A stretch of DNA of 64,000 nucleotides, from positions 1,364,001-1,428,000 of the forward strand of contig NC_022521.1 of assembly GCF_000591035.1 (NCBI RefSeq). Direction: 5' to 3'. Shown here piece by piece: positions 35,270 to 43,784 of this stretch. Under the pieces are notes generated by a model that searched no databases, was not told where the DNA came from, and was given only the letters and a program-made list of their open reading frames with translations. The position numbers were made by a program, and so were the translations under genes. Source of the DNA: Aeropyrum camini SY1 = JCM 12091 (lineage in GTDB: Archaea > Thermoproteota > Thermoprotei_A > Sulfolobales > Acidilobaceae). Positions within the stretch are counted from its first letter, which is position 1. Every line of letters starts with the position of its first letter.

Positions 35270-35358
35270 GCTCGGGCCGGGGGCCCGCCCTGCCGCCGAA
35301 ACCGGCCCGTAATTCTGCGGGCTCTTGGATGGGCGGCAGTTTCTGCCCCGGCCTACAC
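35270..35358 (+). ncRNA. Probable single-hairpin H/ACA guide RNA, predicted to target 16S rRNA
   Basis: Lower stem GGGCCGGGG (35274-35282) pairs with CCCCGGCCT (35346-35354), followed directly by ACA (35355-35357). Upper stem CTGCCGCC (35290-35297) pairs with GGCGGCAG (35332-35339). A GA-rich internal loop (GAAA opposite CTTGGAT) resembling a k-turn and an apical GCCCG/CGGGC hairpin complete it. The pocket strands are GCCCGCC (35283-35289) and TTTCTG (35340-35345), and the distance from upper stem to ACA is 15 nt, as required. The strands CCCGCC and TTTCT pair with GGCGGG and AGGAA of the universal archaeal 16S segment AGGAAUUGGCGGGGG, leaving UU in the pocket. This predicts pseudouridine at the first U (E. 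coli position 920). Confidence 0.75.
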
Positions 35359-35381
35359 AATAGTGTTCAGAAGCCAGGTGT

Positions 35382-36116
35382 TCAACCCTTCTGGGGCGGT
35401 ACGAGCCCACCCATGTCCTCGATCTCCTTAGACGCCTCCTCTATATCCTTGAAAGTGTCTATGCTCCTCCAGTAGAAAGGCGGTATTTCATACCTAGCCG
35501 CCACTAGCTTTCCATCGGAGGCCAGCTGAGGGAATGTTGTCTTCTCAATGTCGCCCTGCTGGGGGAGATACTTCACTATCTCCTTGCTGACGGCGTAGAG
35601 CCCCCCGTTTATCCAGTAGTCGTATATGAAGGGCTTCTCCCTGAACCCTGTGACATTGCCGTCGTCGAGCTTTAGAATACCGTAGGGGCTCCTGAGGGGT
35701 ACTGCAGCTATCCCGGCCACAGCTTCCCTCTCCCTGACAAGCCTGACCAGGGGGTCGGGGTCTATGTTGGTGACTATGTCCCCGTTGACTACTAGGACGA
35801 GGTTTTCCTTCTCAATTATGTGTCTAGCGTTCCAGAGGGCCCCGGCGGTGCCCAGCGGCTTGTCCTCGACCACGTACGTTATCTTAACGCCGAACTTAGC
35901 CCCCGAACCCATCTCCTCTATAATCCTCTCCTTTAGGTAGCCTACGAGGAGGACGAACTCCTCAACGCCGTAGTATCGGAGCCACTCTATCTGGTGGACT
36001 AGGACAGGCTTCCCAGCCACCTCAAGCAGGGGCTTGGGCTTATGCTCTGTGAGAGGCCTTAGCCTTTTACCGTAGCCTCCGGCTAGAATCAGTGCCAACA
36101 CTCGTATCAGCCCCAA
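35382..36116 (-). CDS. Sugar-phosphate nucleotidyltransferase (NDP-sugar pyrophosphorylase)
   Basis: Joins a nucleoside triphosphate and a sugar 1-phosphate to make an NDP-sugar for glycosylation or polysaccharide. The 244 residues are a single catalytic domain: LILAGGYGKRLRPLTEHKPKPLLEV (nucleotide loop, described in parts), LVVNGDIVTNID with the metal Asp, and YWINGGLYAVSKEI. The C-terminal left-handed beta-helix of larger relatives is absent. Sugar and base are undetermined; the short form resembles mannose-1-phosphate guanylyltransferases and glucose-1-phosphate thymidylyltransferases. The stop lies about 25 bp from the end of the guide RNA on the other strand. Confidence 0.85.
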   Translation of the reverse strand: MGLIRVLALILAGGYGKRLRPLTEHKPKPLLEVAGKPVLVHQIEWLRYYGVEEFVLLVGYLKERIIEEMGSGAKFGVKITYVVEDKPLGTAGALWNARHIIEKENLVLVVNGDIVTNIDPDPLVRLVREREAVAGIAAVPLRSPYGILKLDDGNVTGFREKPFIYDYWINGGLYAVSKEIVKYLPQQGDIEKTTFPQLASDGKLVAARYEIPPFYWRSIDTFKDIEEASKEIEDMGGLVPPQKG

Positions 36117-36261
36117 AAGACAGGTATAAGCGACTACCCTTATAGATTAGGCCTTATCATCGCTGGGCGGGCTGGCTGCGAATCTGAGTGCACAGACCCT
36201 GCTGCCTACACTGGCGCTTTTGTGGGTGCCGAGCCAGCGGTAAAAAATCTTCACGGGCTCT

Positions 36262-37848
36262 TTATCTGCGCGTGAGGAGGAAGAGGCCTATGCCGCCTAA
36301 TACGATAGCCGCTACAGCTGCTATAGCGAGGGTCATTGGGAAGCCTCCTTCCTCTCCGCCACCAGATGCGTCCTCTTCACCGGCTTCTTCTCCGCCCGTA
36401 GTTGTTATTTCTACGCCGCCTCCCCCTGTCTTGGTTGTTTGCCTAGGGGTCGAAGCCTCCGTCTTCGGTTCTGTTGTCCCCGTAATACCCGTCTGTCCTG
36501 TCTCTGTTGCTGTGGCCTCGCCTCCGCCGTCCGATGGCGCTTCTCCCCCGAGCGTCACTGATATTTTAACGGGCACACTTTCTATATCGACAGCGTACTT
36601 CTCCTCGGAAGCGTCTTCGAAAGCTATCGCCACAACCTTAGCCTCTACATTCTCTTCTGATATCTCACCTCTTAAGAGGCTCCTCTCAACTGCGCTCAGA
36701 TCGGGCGAGTTGGAGGGGACTTTCCTTGTAAGCTTCATAGTGTAGATCCATTCACTCCAGTCCCCAGGATTAATGGGCTCCATCGAGATGACTCCCTCTA
36801 TCGAACCAATGCCCCCGGGCAGGGTGGAGGATATCTCTAGCCTATACCCGTCTGCGAGATTGTCGTCGTATAGCGCTGATATGTCGGGGCCGATCATCGT
36901 ATTCACAGCCTGCGAGGTCGCGAACTCCCCTGAGACGAACACCTCGATGGCCAGGCCCACGTGGTGGGCTCCTCTTGAAACCCCGCTCACTTCAACGGAA
37001 TAGCTAATCTCCACCATACCGTCCTCTGTTGTTATAGCCTCAATCTTTATGCCCTCTATCCTTGTTATCTCCACGCTCACGCTGTTGCTGTTAGTCTGTA
37101 GGAGTGAATAGAAGGGCTCGTCCTCACTTGGCTCCTCGGTTTCTGTGTAGGTATAGGTGATGGGTATCCCCGTGTAGGTTGTTGTCCCGGTCTTCTCACC
37201 GCCACCTCCTATGCTGAAGTCCAGCTGGTCTTCGATAGTCTGGACGGGGCTCATTGTGGCGTCAAACACGCCTATAGCGAAGAAACCATAAACGTCTAGG
37301 GTGTCGGCGTTTGAAAGAATCTCGTCTATACCACTTGTAATTGTAGTGTCAAAAGTGAAGTTTAGGATGTAGGTATTATCGGACGCCTCAGGCGTGCTGG
37401 CCATGAAAGTGTATGAGCCACCTTCAAATTCTACCGTGGCTGCCGCCATTGTCTGCCTCCCAGCTCCCGGCATATACATGTCTGCTACACTGGCCTGGAT
37501 ACTCGCCCATCCATCCTCACCTTTAGACGCCTCTATCGTCAAGTCAAGAGTTACAAATATGAAAAGGTTCTCCCTCTCCTCCACGGGACCCGGCTCGGGT
37601 ACAGAGCCTTCAGCTACTACCACTACCGTAAAATCGCCTGTGTCGGGATCGAGCTTTACAGATACTCTCTTCACGTCCCCGGAACTCGCGTCTAATATGT
37701 TCTCGGTGGCAAAGTAGTTTACATCTCCAGTAGGGTCCTCGAACGATAGCGAGGCAGGACTACCTACAGTTACAAGGCTTGAGAGAGGGGCGGGCAGGAT
37801 TATTGCCAGGACACCAAGTAGTGCAACCAGCTTAAGAGATCCCCTCAA
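36262..37848 (-). CDS. Stalked, C-terminally anchored surface protein of unknown function
   Basis: The 528 residues have a signal peptide (about 1-25) and a beta-rich ectodomain. An opening motif SFEDPTGDVNYF and a later repeat of DPDTGDFTVVVV suggest beta-sandwich units. A Thr/Gly/Glu-rich stalk (about 440-500, TATETGQTGITGTTEP) follows, then a TM helix and the basic tail LLTRR. It is acidic and Thr-rich, as expected for a glycosylated archaeal surface protein. I recognise no catalytic motif. It is monocistronic, upstream of the sugar nucleotidyltransferase gene on the same strand, with 145 bp between them. Confidence 0.72.
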   Translation of the reverse strand: MRGSLKLVALLGVLAIILPAPLSSLVTVGSPASLSFEDPTGDVNYFATENILDASSGDVKRVSVKLDPDTGDFTVVVVAEGSVPEPGPVEERENLFIFVTLDLTIEASKGEDGWASIQASVADMYMPGAGRQTMAAATVEFEGGSYTFMASTPEASDNTYILNFTFDTTITSGIDEILSNADTLDVYGFFAIGVFDATMSPVQTIEDQLDFSIGGGGEKTGTTTYTGIPITYTYTETEEPSEDEPFYSLLQTNSNSVSVEITRIEGIKIEAITTEDGMVEISYSVEVSGVSRGAHHVGLAIEVFVSGEFATSQAVNTMIGPDISALYDDNLADGYRLEISSTLPGGIGSIEGVISMEPINPGDWSEWIYTMKLTRKVPSNSPDLSAVERSLLRGEISEENVEAKVVAIAFEDASEEKYAVDIESVPVKISVTLGGEAPSDGGGEATATETGQTGITGTTEPKTEASTPRQTTKTGGGGVEITTTGGEEAGEEDASGGGEEGGFPMTLAIAAVAAIVLGGIGLFLLTRR

Positions 37849-37903
37849 ATCTGGTTCTCCGCAGCCTTTAAACGGCTACGCTGTAAGATGGCGCTAACAT
37901 GCG

Positions 37904-38104
37904 TTAATATTTGTATATGCGCGGGAAATACATACTCCCTTTAAAATTACTGCTGCCAGTAACTACATCCTTATGCTCTGCAAACAACTCTAGCAGAACC
38001 GGGCGTTCACAGGGCAGGATCCTGTACGTCATAGAGATGAGCGGATCATACATGTAGGGCTGGAGAGGAGCCATGGCTCCCCATGAGCCCTGATCTTCAT
38101 GCAT
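37904..38104 (-). CDS. Small hypothetical protein, coupled to the nuclease gene
   Basis: A 66-residue frame whose ATG overlaps the TAA of the upstream beta-CASP-like gene by one base (TAATG), a classic coupling arrangement. The composition looks protein-like (YDPLISMTYRILPCERPVLL, then LFAEHKDVVTGSSNFKG) but I recognise no family. It could be a small partner of the nuclease, or a chance frame in the 3' region of the operon. No TM helix. Confidence 0.35.
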   Translation of the reverse strand: MHEDQGSWGAMAPLQPYMYDPLISMTYRILPCERPVLLELFAEHKDVVTGSSNFKGSMYFPRIYKY

Positions 38105-39084
38105 TAGGGCTGAGCTTCAGAACGTATTCCCAAGACCTTCTCGATATATTTCGCGGTGAACCAGGCGTCGCTACCCCTGTAGGCGTCCACGATAACCCTC
38201 TTCGGCCCGGCTTCCCTGATGTAGTCTATGATCTCCCTGAATGTTGCATGGTCGCTGAAGGAAACGTTTATCATCCTATCTCCCGACCACGCGGCGGGGG
38301 CTCTCATCTCCCAGCCAGTCAGCCTGACGTGGACCCCGGGAAATCTCCTGATACTGTTGAGCCTTGTCATGTGGAGGAACACTACTGCCGAATAGTCTAT
38401 TGGGCCTCCGGTGTAGATCTCCACCTCTCCTAGGTCTACCCCGTAGAACTCGCTGGCTATGAGGGAGAGCCTGTAAGTCTTCTCGTCGGCCACGAAAGGG
38501 TAGTCCACGCCCCTTAGCCGTAGCTGCGCCATGACCTCCTGGAGTTTACCGTTGTACCCGTATATCCACACTGGCCCTTCCCCCACGAACCTGTCTATTA
38601 TCTCTATGAGAGCGGCTATGGCGTCCCACTCGCTCCACCTCCTCTGGAGTCTGGGGCTACCATACGTGGCGTCAACTACTAGGATGTCGAGGTCCTGGAG
38701 GGGTGGTGTACCGGGCATTTTGAAATCGCTCGTGTAGCCAAACCTGCCGTGGCCCGTCTCCACTAAGACCTGGGCGCTGCCTGCTATATGCCTTGCCTTG
38801 ACTAGCGTCACCCTTTCACCGTCGAAATCCAGCGAGGCCCCGTAGGGGAGTTCGACCCTCCTCTCGGGAGGCACCCTCTTCCCCAGTACCTCGAGAAACC
38901 TAAAGGTGTATGGGGTGGCTATTATGAGAAGGCTCTCTCTCACGCTCCGTGAGAGCCCCTTCATGTGGTCTTCATGAGCATGTGTGACTATCCTAACGGG
39001 CCTTCTATGGTAGGCGTCGGCGGCAAAGCTGCAGCCTAGTAGTATTGCCCCCTTGCTGGTGACTCTGGCGCCGCAGCCTTCCAA
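38104..39084 (-). CDS. Metallo-beta-lactamase/beta-CASP-like nuclease
   Basis: A 326-residue nuclease-type MBL protein. The metal motif is THAHEDHMKGL (about 34-44), with SDF (YTSDFKMPG), an Asp in VVDATYGS, and FSDHATF near the C-terminus, the beta-CASP/SNM1 hallmark. Members act on RNA ends, RNA processing or DNA crosslinks. It lacks the KH domains of archaeal CPSF-like proteins, so an exonuclease-like DNA/RNA enzyme is plausible. It begins 15 bp after hemA and is probably expressed with the heme operon, though no link to heme is known. Confidence 0.8.
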   Translation of the reverse strand: MEGCGARVTSKGAILLGCSFAADAYHRRPVRIVTHAHEDHMKGLSRSVRESLLIIATPYTFRFLEVLGKRVPPERRVELPYGASLDFDGERVTLVKARHIAGSAQVLVETGHGRFGYTSDFKMPGTPPLQDLDILVVDATYGSPRLQRRWSEWDAIAALIEIIDRFVGEGPVWIYGYNGKLQEVMAQLRLRGVDYPFVADEKTYRLSLIASEFYGVDLGEVEIYTGGPIDYSAVVFLHMTRLNSIRRFPGVHVRLTGWEMRAPAAWSGDRMINVSFSDHATFREIIDYIREAGPKRVIVDAYRGSDAWFTAKYIEKVLGIRSEAQP

Positions 39085-39099
39085 GCCTTATCCCAGAGT

Positions 39100-40389
39100 T
39101 TAGCGCTGGCAGCCGCCTCTCTTTACAGATAACCCCACTTCACCTGGTGCTACCGTTTTAAACCCGGAGTTCTCGGCTATCCTAGCGAACTCGCTGACTA
39201 GTATAGCCTCTATGTCCTCCAGCGACAGTTTACCCCTGTTACTTGCCTCTTCGAGAAGCCTTCTCAACGCGCCCCCTACTTTTTTTGTGTAGGAGTTGAG
39301 TGCGAGATCCACGGCCTCGCGGGGGTCGACGCCGTTCCTAAGGCTAGCAAGCGTTCTTTCATACTCCCTCTCGGCGAGTATGGAGAGGGCCCTCATGACG
39401 GATCTCGAAGACTCTCTAGCCCTTCTCCTAGAGAGGGCATCCAGCAGGGCCTCCAGCTCCTCCTCTATTATCGCCTCGGCTGTGGGGAGCCAACGCAGCC
39501 TCTCCTCCATTATCCTCTTAGCCTCCTCCTCAACCTCGGGCATATGGAAAACCCTGCCCGCCACCTTCGGGGTAACCGGCGGGTTTGAGATGTCTACTAT
39601 AACTCTGGGGCTCACGCTCCTCTCAATCCTCCCTCTCTCCAGAATATTGGTAGAGCCTGCTATGGCGACGAAGAGAGCGTCTAACTCTTTTAGAAGCTTC
39701 GCCAGCTCGTCAAGCGGTAGTACCAGGGATTCCACGCCCCTGCACTTGACAGCGACCTCCCAAGCCCTCTCGGGAGTCCTGTTAAACACCGCTACAACTC
39801 TCGGTCTCCACCTGGTGCACAATGCTCTGGCTATGCCTACGGAAGCCATGCCCGCCCCCACTATGCCAACTCTCGCCCCGTTAAGCCCACCTCCTAGGAG
39901 GCTGGCTGCTAGAGACACCGCCGCGCTGGAGTACCCCACTCCACCCGACGATATGCCCGTCTCGCTTCTAACCCTGGCCCCAGTCTTGAGAGCCCTGTGG
40001 AACACCTCGTCGAGCAGAGGCGTGGTGAACCCCTTCTCCCTAGACTTAAGCCAGGCTCTGCGCACCTGTCCTAGGACCTCGTGATCACCTATTATCTGAG
40101 ACTCGAGGCCCGAGGCCACTCTGAAGAGGTGTCTGGCGGCATTGATACCTTGTAGCCTTACCAGGCCTTCTCCACCGGGGGAGGCTATGGTGGAGGCGAG
40201 GTCCTCCACTAGCCGGGATGGGCTGTCTAGATAGACCTCGAACCTGTTGCACGTTGCTATTATGATGGTGCCCCTCGATGCATAACCTATAGTGTCTAGG
40301 TGTTTCTCCCACTCTTTCTCAAGCCTGGCCACGTGCTCCCTGGAGGAGGTCTTAACGTTTACCCCTATCATGGCGAGCCTGTCTATCAT
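39100..40389 (-). CDS. hemA: Glutamyl-tRNA reductase
   Basis: Reduces glutamyl-tRNA(Glu) to glutamate-1-semialdehyde, the committed step of C5-pathway heme synthesis. The 429 residues have the catalytic cysteine in IIATCNRFEVY (about residue 48), the NADPH Rossmann loop GIVGAGMASVGIARAL and the C-terminal helical dimerisation arm. Fourth gene of the hemB-hemL-hemC-hemA operon; its start shares a base with the hemC stop. The ATG at 40389 follows GGAGGTGGC, which lies inside hemC. Confidence 0.95.
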   Translation of the reverse strand: MIDRLAMIGVNVKTSSREHVARLEKEWEKHLDTIGYASRGTIIIATCNRFEVYLDSPSRLVEDLASTIASPGGEGLVRLQGINAARHLFRVASGLESQIIGDHEVLGQVRRAWLKSREKGFTTPLLDEVFHRALKTGARVRSETGISSGGVGYSSAAVSLAASLLGGGLNGARVGIVGAGMASVGIARALCTRWRPRVVAVFNRTPERAWEVAVKCRGVESLVLPLDELAKLLKELDALFVAIAGSTNILERGRIERSVSPRVIVDISNPPVTPKVAGRVFHMPEVEEEAKRIMEERLRWLPTAEAIIEEELEALLDALSRRRARESSRSVMRALSILAEREYERTLASLRNGVDPREAVDLALNSYTKKVGGALRRLLEEASNRGKLSLEDIEAILVSEFARIAENSGFKTVAPGEVGLSVKRGGCQR

Positions 40390-41312
40390 TAAGAGCCACC
40401 TCCTGTTTTATGCCAGCCCTCCACAACCCGTGACAGCTCCTCTCCAAGACTGACGCCGATTCTCCTAGCCTCCTCGATCCTCCCCTCGGCTCTAGCCCAG
40501 TAGGCTCTGGCTCCGTCTGGCGAGAGGGCGGCGGCGGTCACCCTAACCATGCTCCCGCCCAGCGGCTCAGCATATGCGGCTACAGGGGTTCTACAGCCAG
40601 CACTCGCCCCCTCAAGCACACCCCTCTCAGCCCAGGCCACATGCCACCATGGGGGCTTGTCCAAATCTCGTAGCATCTTCTCGACCTCGCTCCCAACCCT
40701 GGCTACGACAGCCACGAACCCCTGGCCGGGCGCTGGGGGGAAGTAGCTCGGGTCTAGGGGCGTGTACTCTACGTCGACGCCTAGCCTTATGAGGCCCGCC
40801 TCCGAGGCAAGTATGGCGTCGTAGAGGCCCTCCCTAAGCTTCTTCAGCCTCGTGTCTAGGTTGCCCCTGAGGTTCTCCACCCTGATCCTCGGGTTGTAGT
40901 GGAGGGAGAGAGCCCTCCTCCTCGCGCTGGATGTGCCTATGGTTGAACCGGGCTCCAGGTCCTCGACCCTCCCAGGGCCTTGTCGTGATATGAGGGCATC
41001 TCTGGCGGACGGCCTGCTGGCTATGTAGACTATTTTGAGAGGGCCACCGTAACCGCTGGTTGGCATGTCCTTCAGGCTATGAACGGCAATGTCTGCAGCC
41101 CCAGACGCCACGGCCCTGTCGACCTCCCTCGTGAACACCCCTACGACTCCAATTGACTCCAGCGGCCTGTCGCTCCACACGTCGCCAGTGCTCTTCACCC
41201 TCACCACCTCCCAGTGCACCGAGACTCCCGCGTACCTGGAGAGCTCTTCCAGGGCCTGCTCTACCTGCAGGAGGCTGAGCCTACTCCCTCTCGCCGCCAC
41301 CTTCACCCTCAA
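40389..41312 (-). CDS. hemC: Porphobilinogen deaminase (hydroxymethylbilane synthase)
   Basis: Polymerises four porphobilinogens into hydroxymethylbilane. The 307 residues contain AARGSRLSLLQVEQ at the N-terminus, the catalytic Asp in VHSLKDMPTS, GTSSARRRAL and RGNLDTRLKKL for cofactor/substrate phosphate binding, and the dipyrromethane-carrying Cys in GASAGCRTPVAAYA (near residue 242). It overlaps hemL by 4 bp upstream and touches hemA downstream. Confidence 0.95.
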   Translation of the reverse strand: MRVKVAARGSRLSLLQVEQALEELSRYAGVSVHWEVVRVKSTGDVWSDRPLESIGVVGVFTREVDRAVASGAADIAVHSLKDMPTSGYGGPLKIVYIASRPSARDALISRQGPGRVEDLEPGSTIGTSSARRRALSLHYNPRIRVENLRGNLDTRLKKLREGLYDAILASEAGLIRLGVDVEYTPLDPSYFPPAPGQGFVAVVARVGSEVEKMLRDLDKPPWWHVAWAERGVLEGASAGCRTPVAAYAEPLGGSMVRVTAAALSPDGARAYWARAEGRIEEARRIGVSLGEELSRVVEGWHKTGGGS

Positions 41313-42607
41313 GACCCCAGCACCGTCTTGAGCGAGTTCCTGAGGACCTCAACCGCAATCTCTAGGGCCTCACTCTGGTGTGGGAGGCCCGTGAATACTG
41401 CCTCCAGGTTCGAGGGAGCTATAAATACGCCCCTCCTGAGCATCTCTTCGTGGAGCTTGACGTAGAGCTTCTGATCAGCCTTTCTCGCCTGGGCAGCGTT
41501 GGAAACCTCCTCGACTCCTATGAAAAGCTGCATCATGCTCTCCACCCTGTTTATAGTGTAGGGTAAGCCCGTCCTGTCGAGGACCTCGGATGCCGCCTCC
41601 TCGAGAGCTTTTGCCGCTTCCCTCGAAACACGGTAGACCGGCTCCTCCTCGAGAGCCTTCAGCGTGGCCAGCCCGGCAGCCATGGTTATGGGGTGCGCGT
41701 TGAACGTTCCCGCGTTGAACACCTTGCCCTGGGGTGTTAGGAGGCTCATCACCTCCCTAGACCCTGCCACAGCGCCGACCGGGAAGCCGCCGCCTATTAT
41801 CTTGCCCAGAACAATTATGTCACCTTCAATGTTGAAGTAGCCTTGAGCCCCTTCGAGGCCGAGCCTGAACCCTGTAACCACCTCATCCAGGATCAGAAGC
41901 GCCCCACTTTCTCTGGAAAGCCTCTGGAGGGCCGTTAGGAATTCCCTGCGGGGAGGTATAACCCCAGCATTAGCTATAACAGGCTCTACTATGACTCCCG
42001 CTATCCTGTCTCCATAATCGGCGAAGACGCGTTCCAGAGCCTCGACATCGTTATACGGGGAGACAAGGGTTAGCCTGGCGACAGCCTCAGGCACCCCCGC
42101 GCTGGTAGGGACGCCGTAGTGTGCAGCCGCGCTCCCAGCTGCAACGAGAACAGCATCATGGCTGCCGTGGTAGCACCCGTCGAACTTCAGTATGAGGTCT
42201 CTCCCAGTGTACCCTCTAGCAAGCCTTATGGCTGTCATTGTGGCCTCTGTACCTGAATTGACGAACCTTATCATACCCCCCTTCTTAACATAGCCTAGTA
42301 TCTTCTCTGCCAGGAGGACCTCGGCTTCGCCGGGCGCCCCGTACAGCCACCCCCGGGCCAGGGCCTCCTCTATCGCCTCTAAAACCCTGGGGTGCTTATG
42401 GCCTAGTATGAGGGGGCCGTAGGCTAGCACCAGGTCAACGATCCTGGCGCCGTCTACGGTGTACAAGTAAGCGCCCTCCCCCCTCTCAACGTAAAAGGGA
42501 TAGGGCTTGACGGCAGCCCTAACCGGGCTATTGACGCTTCCCGGGAATAGCTCCTTAGCCCTCTCGAAGAGCATTCTACTCTTCTCGCCTGATGCCAACG
42601 CTTCCAC
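41309..42607 (-). CDS. hemL: Glutamate-1-semialdehyde 2,1-aminomutase
   Basis: Turns glutamate-1-semialdehyde into 5-aminolevulinate using PLP/PMP. The 432 residues show the N-terminal motif FPGSVNSPVRA, substrate loop VNSGTEATMTAIRLARG, DGCYHGSHDAVLV, LILDEVVTGFRLG and the PLP lysine in VLGKIIGGGFPVGA. Full length and uninterrupted. It follows hemB by 33 bp and overlaps hemC by 4 bp. Directly complements HemA in the C5 pathway. Confidence 0.95.
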   Translation of the reverse strand: MEALASGEKSRMLFERAKELFPGSVNSPVRAAVKPYPFYVERGEGAYLYTVDGARIVDLVLAYGPLILGHKHPRVLEAIEEALARGWLYGAPGEAEVLLAEKILGYVKKGGMIRFVNSGTEATMTAIRLARGYTGRDLILKFDGCYHGSHDAVLVAAGSAAAHYGVPTSAGVPEAVARLTLVSPYNDVEALERVFADYGDRIAGVIVEPVIANAGVIPPRREFLTALQRLSRESGALLILDEVVTGFRLGLEGAQGYFNIEGDIIVLGKIIGGGFPVGAVAGSREVMSLLTPQGKVFNAGTFNAHPITMAAGLATLKALEEEPVYRVSREAAKALEEAASEVLDRTGLPYTINRVESMMQLFIGVEEVSNAAQARKADQKLYVKLHEEMLRRGVFIAPSNLEAVFTGLPHQSEALEIAVEVLRNSLKTVLGS

Positions 42608-42640
42608 CTCTCAGAGCCCCGATCCCAGGGTAGTGGGGGT

Positions 42641-43753
42641 CTAGAAGGGTGTCTTACTGCTCTTGAGGGCTTCGGCCGCCTCGAGGGCGTGGTACGTTAT
42701 TACGGCGTCGGCTCCTGCCCTCGCTATGCTTGTGAGGACCTCCAGCATGAGGGTCTCATAGTCTACCAGCCCTTTCTCGGCGGCCGCTTTGAGCATGAGG
42801 TACTCGCCGCTAACGTTGTAAGCGGCGAGGGGGAGCCAGGGGATGCTCCTCTTAACCTCGCTTATAACGTCCAGGTAGCTGAGGGCGGGCTTCACCATGA
42901 CGATGTCCGCACCTTCGACAGCGTCGAGGAGAACCTCCTTAACAGCCTCAAACCTATTCCTAGGGTCCATCTGGTAGCTCCTCCTATCACCGAAGCGCGG
43001 CGACGAGTCCATAACATCCCTAAAGGGCCCGTAGAAGCCGCTGGCGTACTTCGCGCTGTAACTCATGATACCAACTTCAGTGTAGCCAGCCTCGTCCAGC
43101 GCCCTCCTAATGGCGGCAACCTGGCCGTCCATCATGCCCGAGGGGGCTACAAAGTCGGCCCCTGCCTCGGCTAGGCTGACGGACACCCTACCATAAGCCT
43201 CTATAGACCTGTCATTCTCTATTAGAACCCCCCTGGGCGTCTCCCTGGGATAGCCGCAGTGGCCGTGGTCTGTGTAGCCGCAGAGGCAGACGTCCGCCAT
43301 AACCACGGGCTTCCAACCCATCTCCCCCCTGATGAACCTTATAGCCCGCTGCACGGGCCCCCGGGGGCTCCAGGCCTCGGATCCTTCGAAGTTCCTCATA
43401 CCCGGTGTGCCGAAGATGAGGAAGTTCCTTACGCCGAGGTCTAGCGCGCGGGAGACAAGCTCCACCAGCTCGCGCGACTCGGGCGGGTATTTGTAATGTC
43501 CTGGAAGCCCTCTCAGGGGCTTGGGAGACTTGAGGCCGTCCTCGACGAACAGGGGGAGTATAAACATTGAAGGGTCTAGCCTAGTTTCTGCAACCAGGCT
43601 TCTGACACCGGGGTGGATCCTCAGCCTTCTGGCTCTAACCCGGGGGAAGGAGAAGCCTGATGCGGCAAGCTCCCTGAGCCAGGCCTCGCTGCTCCTCTGC
43701 AACCCATCCACCCTCAGTCTACCCCGGGTGATGGGTTGGTTGCATCCGCTCAT
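42641..43753 (-). CDS. hemB: Delta-aminolevulinic acid dehydratase (porphobilinogen synthase)
   Basis: Condenses two 5-aminolevulinates into porphobilinogen. The 370 residues include the zinc-binding Cys cluster VCLCGYTDHGHCGY, the first Schiff-base lysine in SYSAKYASGFYGPFR and the second in VMVKPALSYLD. The first 35-40 residues are an extension compared with the usual about 330-residue enzyme, but the upstream TATA-like ATATATACTG (about 43790-43803, minus) fits an ATG at 43753 with a short leader. First gene of the heme operon. Confidence 0.95.
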   Translation of the reverse strand: MSGCNQPITRGRLRVDGLQRSSEAWLRELAASGFSFPRVRARRLRIHPGVRSLVAETRLDPSMFILPLFVEDGLKSPKPLRGLPGHYKYPPESRELVELVSRALDLGVRNFLIFGTPGMRNFEGSEAWSPRGPVQRAIRFIRGEMGWKPVVMADVCLCGYTDHGHCGYPRETPRGVLIENDRSIEAYGRVSVSLAEAGADFVAPSGMMDGQVAAIRRALDEAGYTEVGIMSYSAKYASGFYGPFRDVMDSSPRFGDRRSYQMDPRNRFEAVKEVLLDAVEGADIVMVKPALSYLDVISEVKRSIPWLPLAAYNVSGEYLMLKAAAEKGLVDYETLMLEVLTSIARAGADAVITYHALEAAEALKSSKTPF

Positions 43754-43784
43754 GATATCCGCTGGTGCTTATGGGGCTATAGCG

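Noticed and set aside
36150-36245. Possible structured RNA before the sugar nucleotidyltransferase gene (GCTGGCT/AGCCAGC pairing and a TATA-like box)
   Set aside because: No ACA at the right place, no C/D box pair and no consistent internal fold; pairing could be chance.
36188-36745. 185-codon plus-strand frame opposite the stalked surface protein
   Set aside because: Pro/Ser/Val-rich shadow of the Thr/Gly/Glu-rich stalk on the other strand; no ribosome-binding site or motif.
39296-40084. 262-codon plus-strand open frame opposite hemA
   Set aside because: It is antisense to a fully supported hemA, is Ser/Thr/Leu/Ala-rich in the way of reverse-complement shadows of GC-rich genes, and has no family resemblance.
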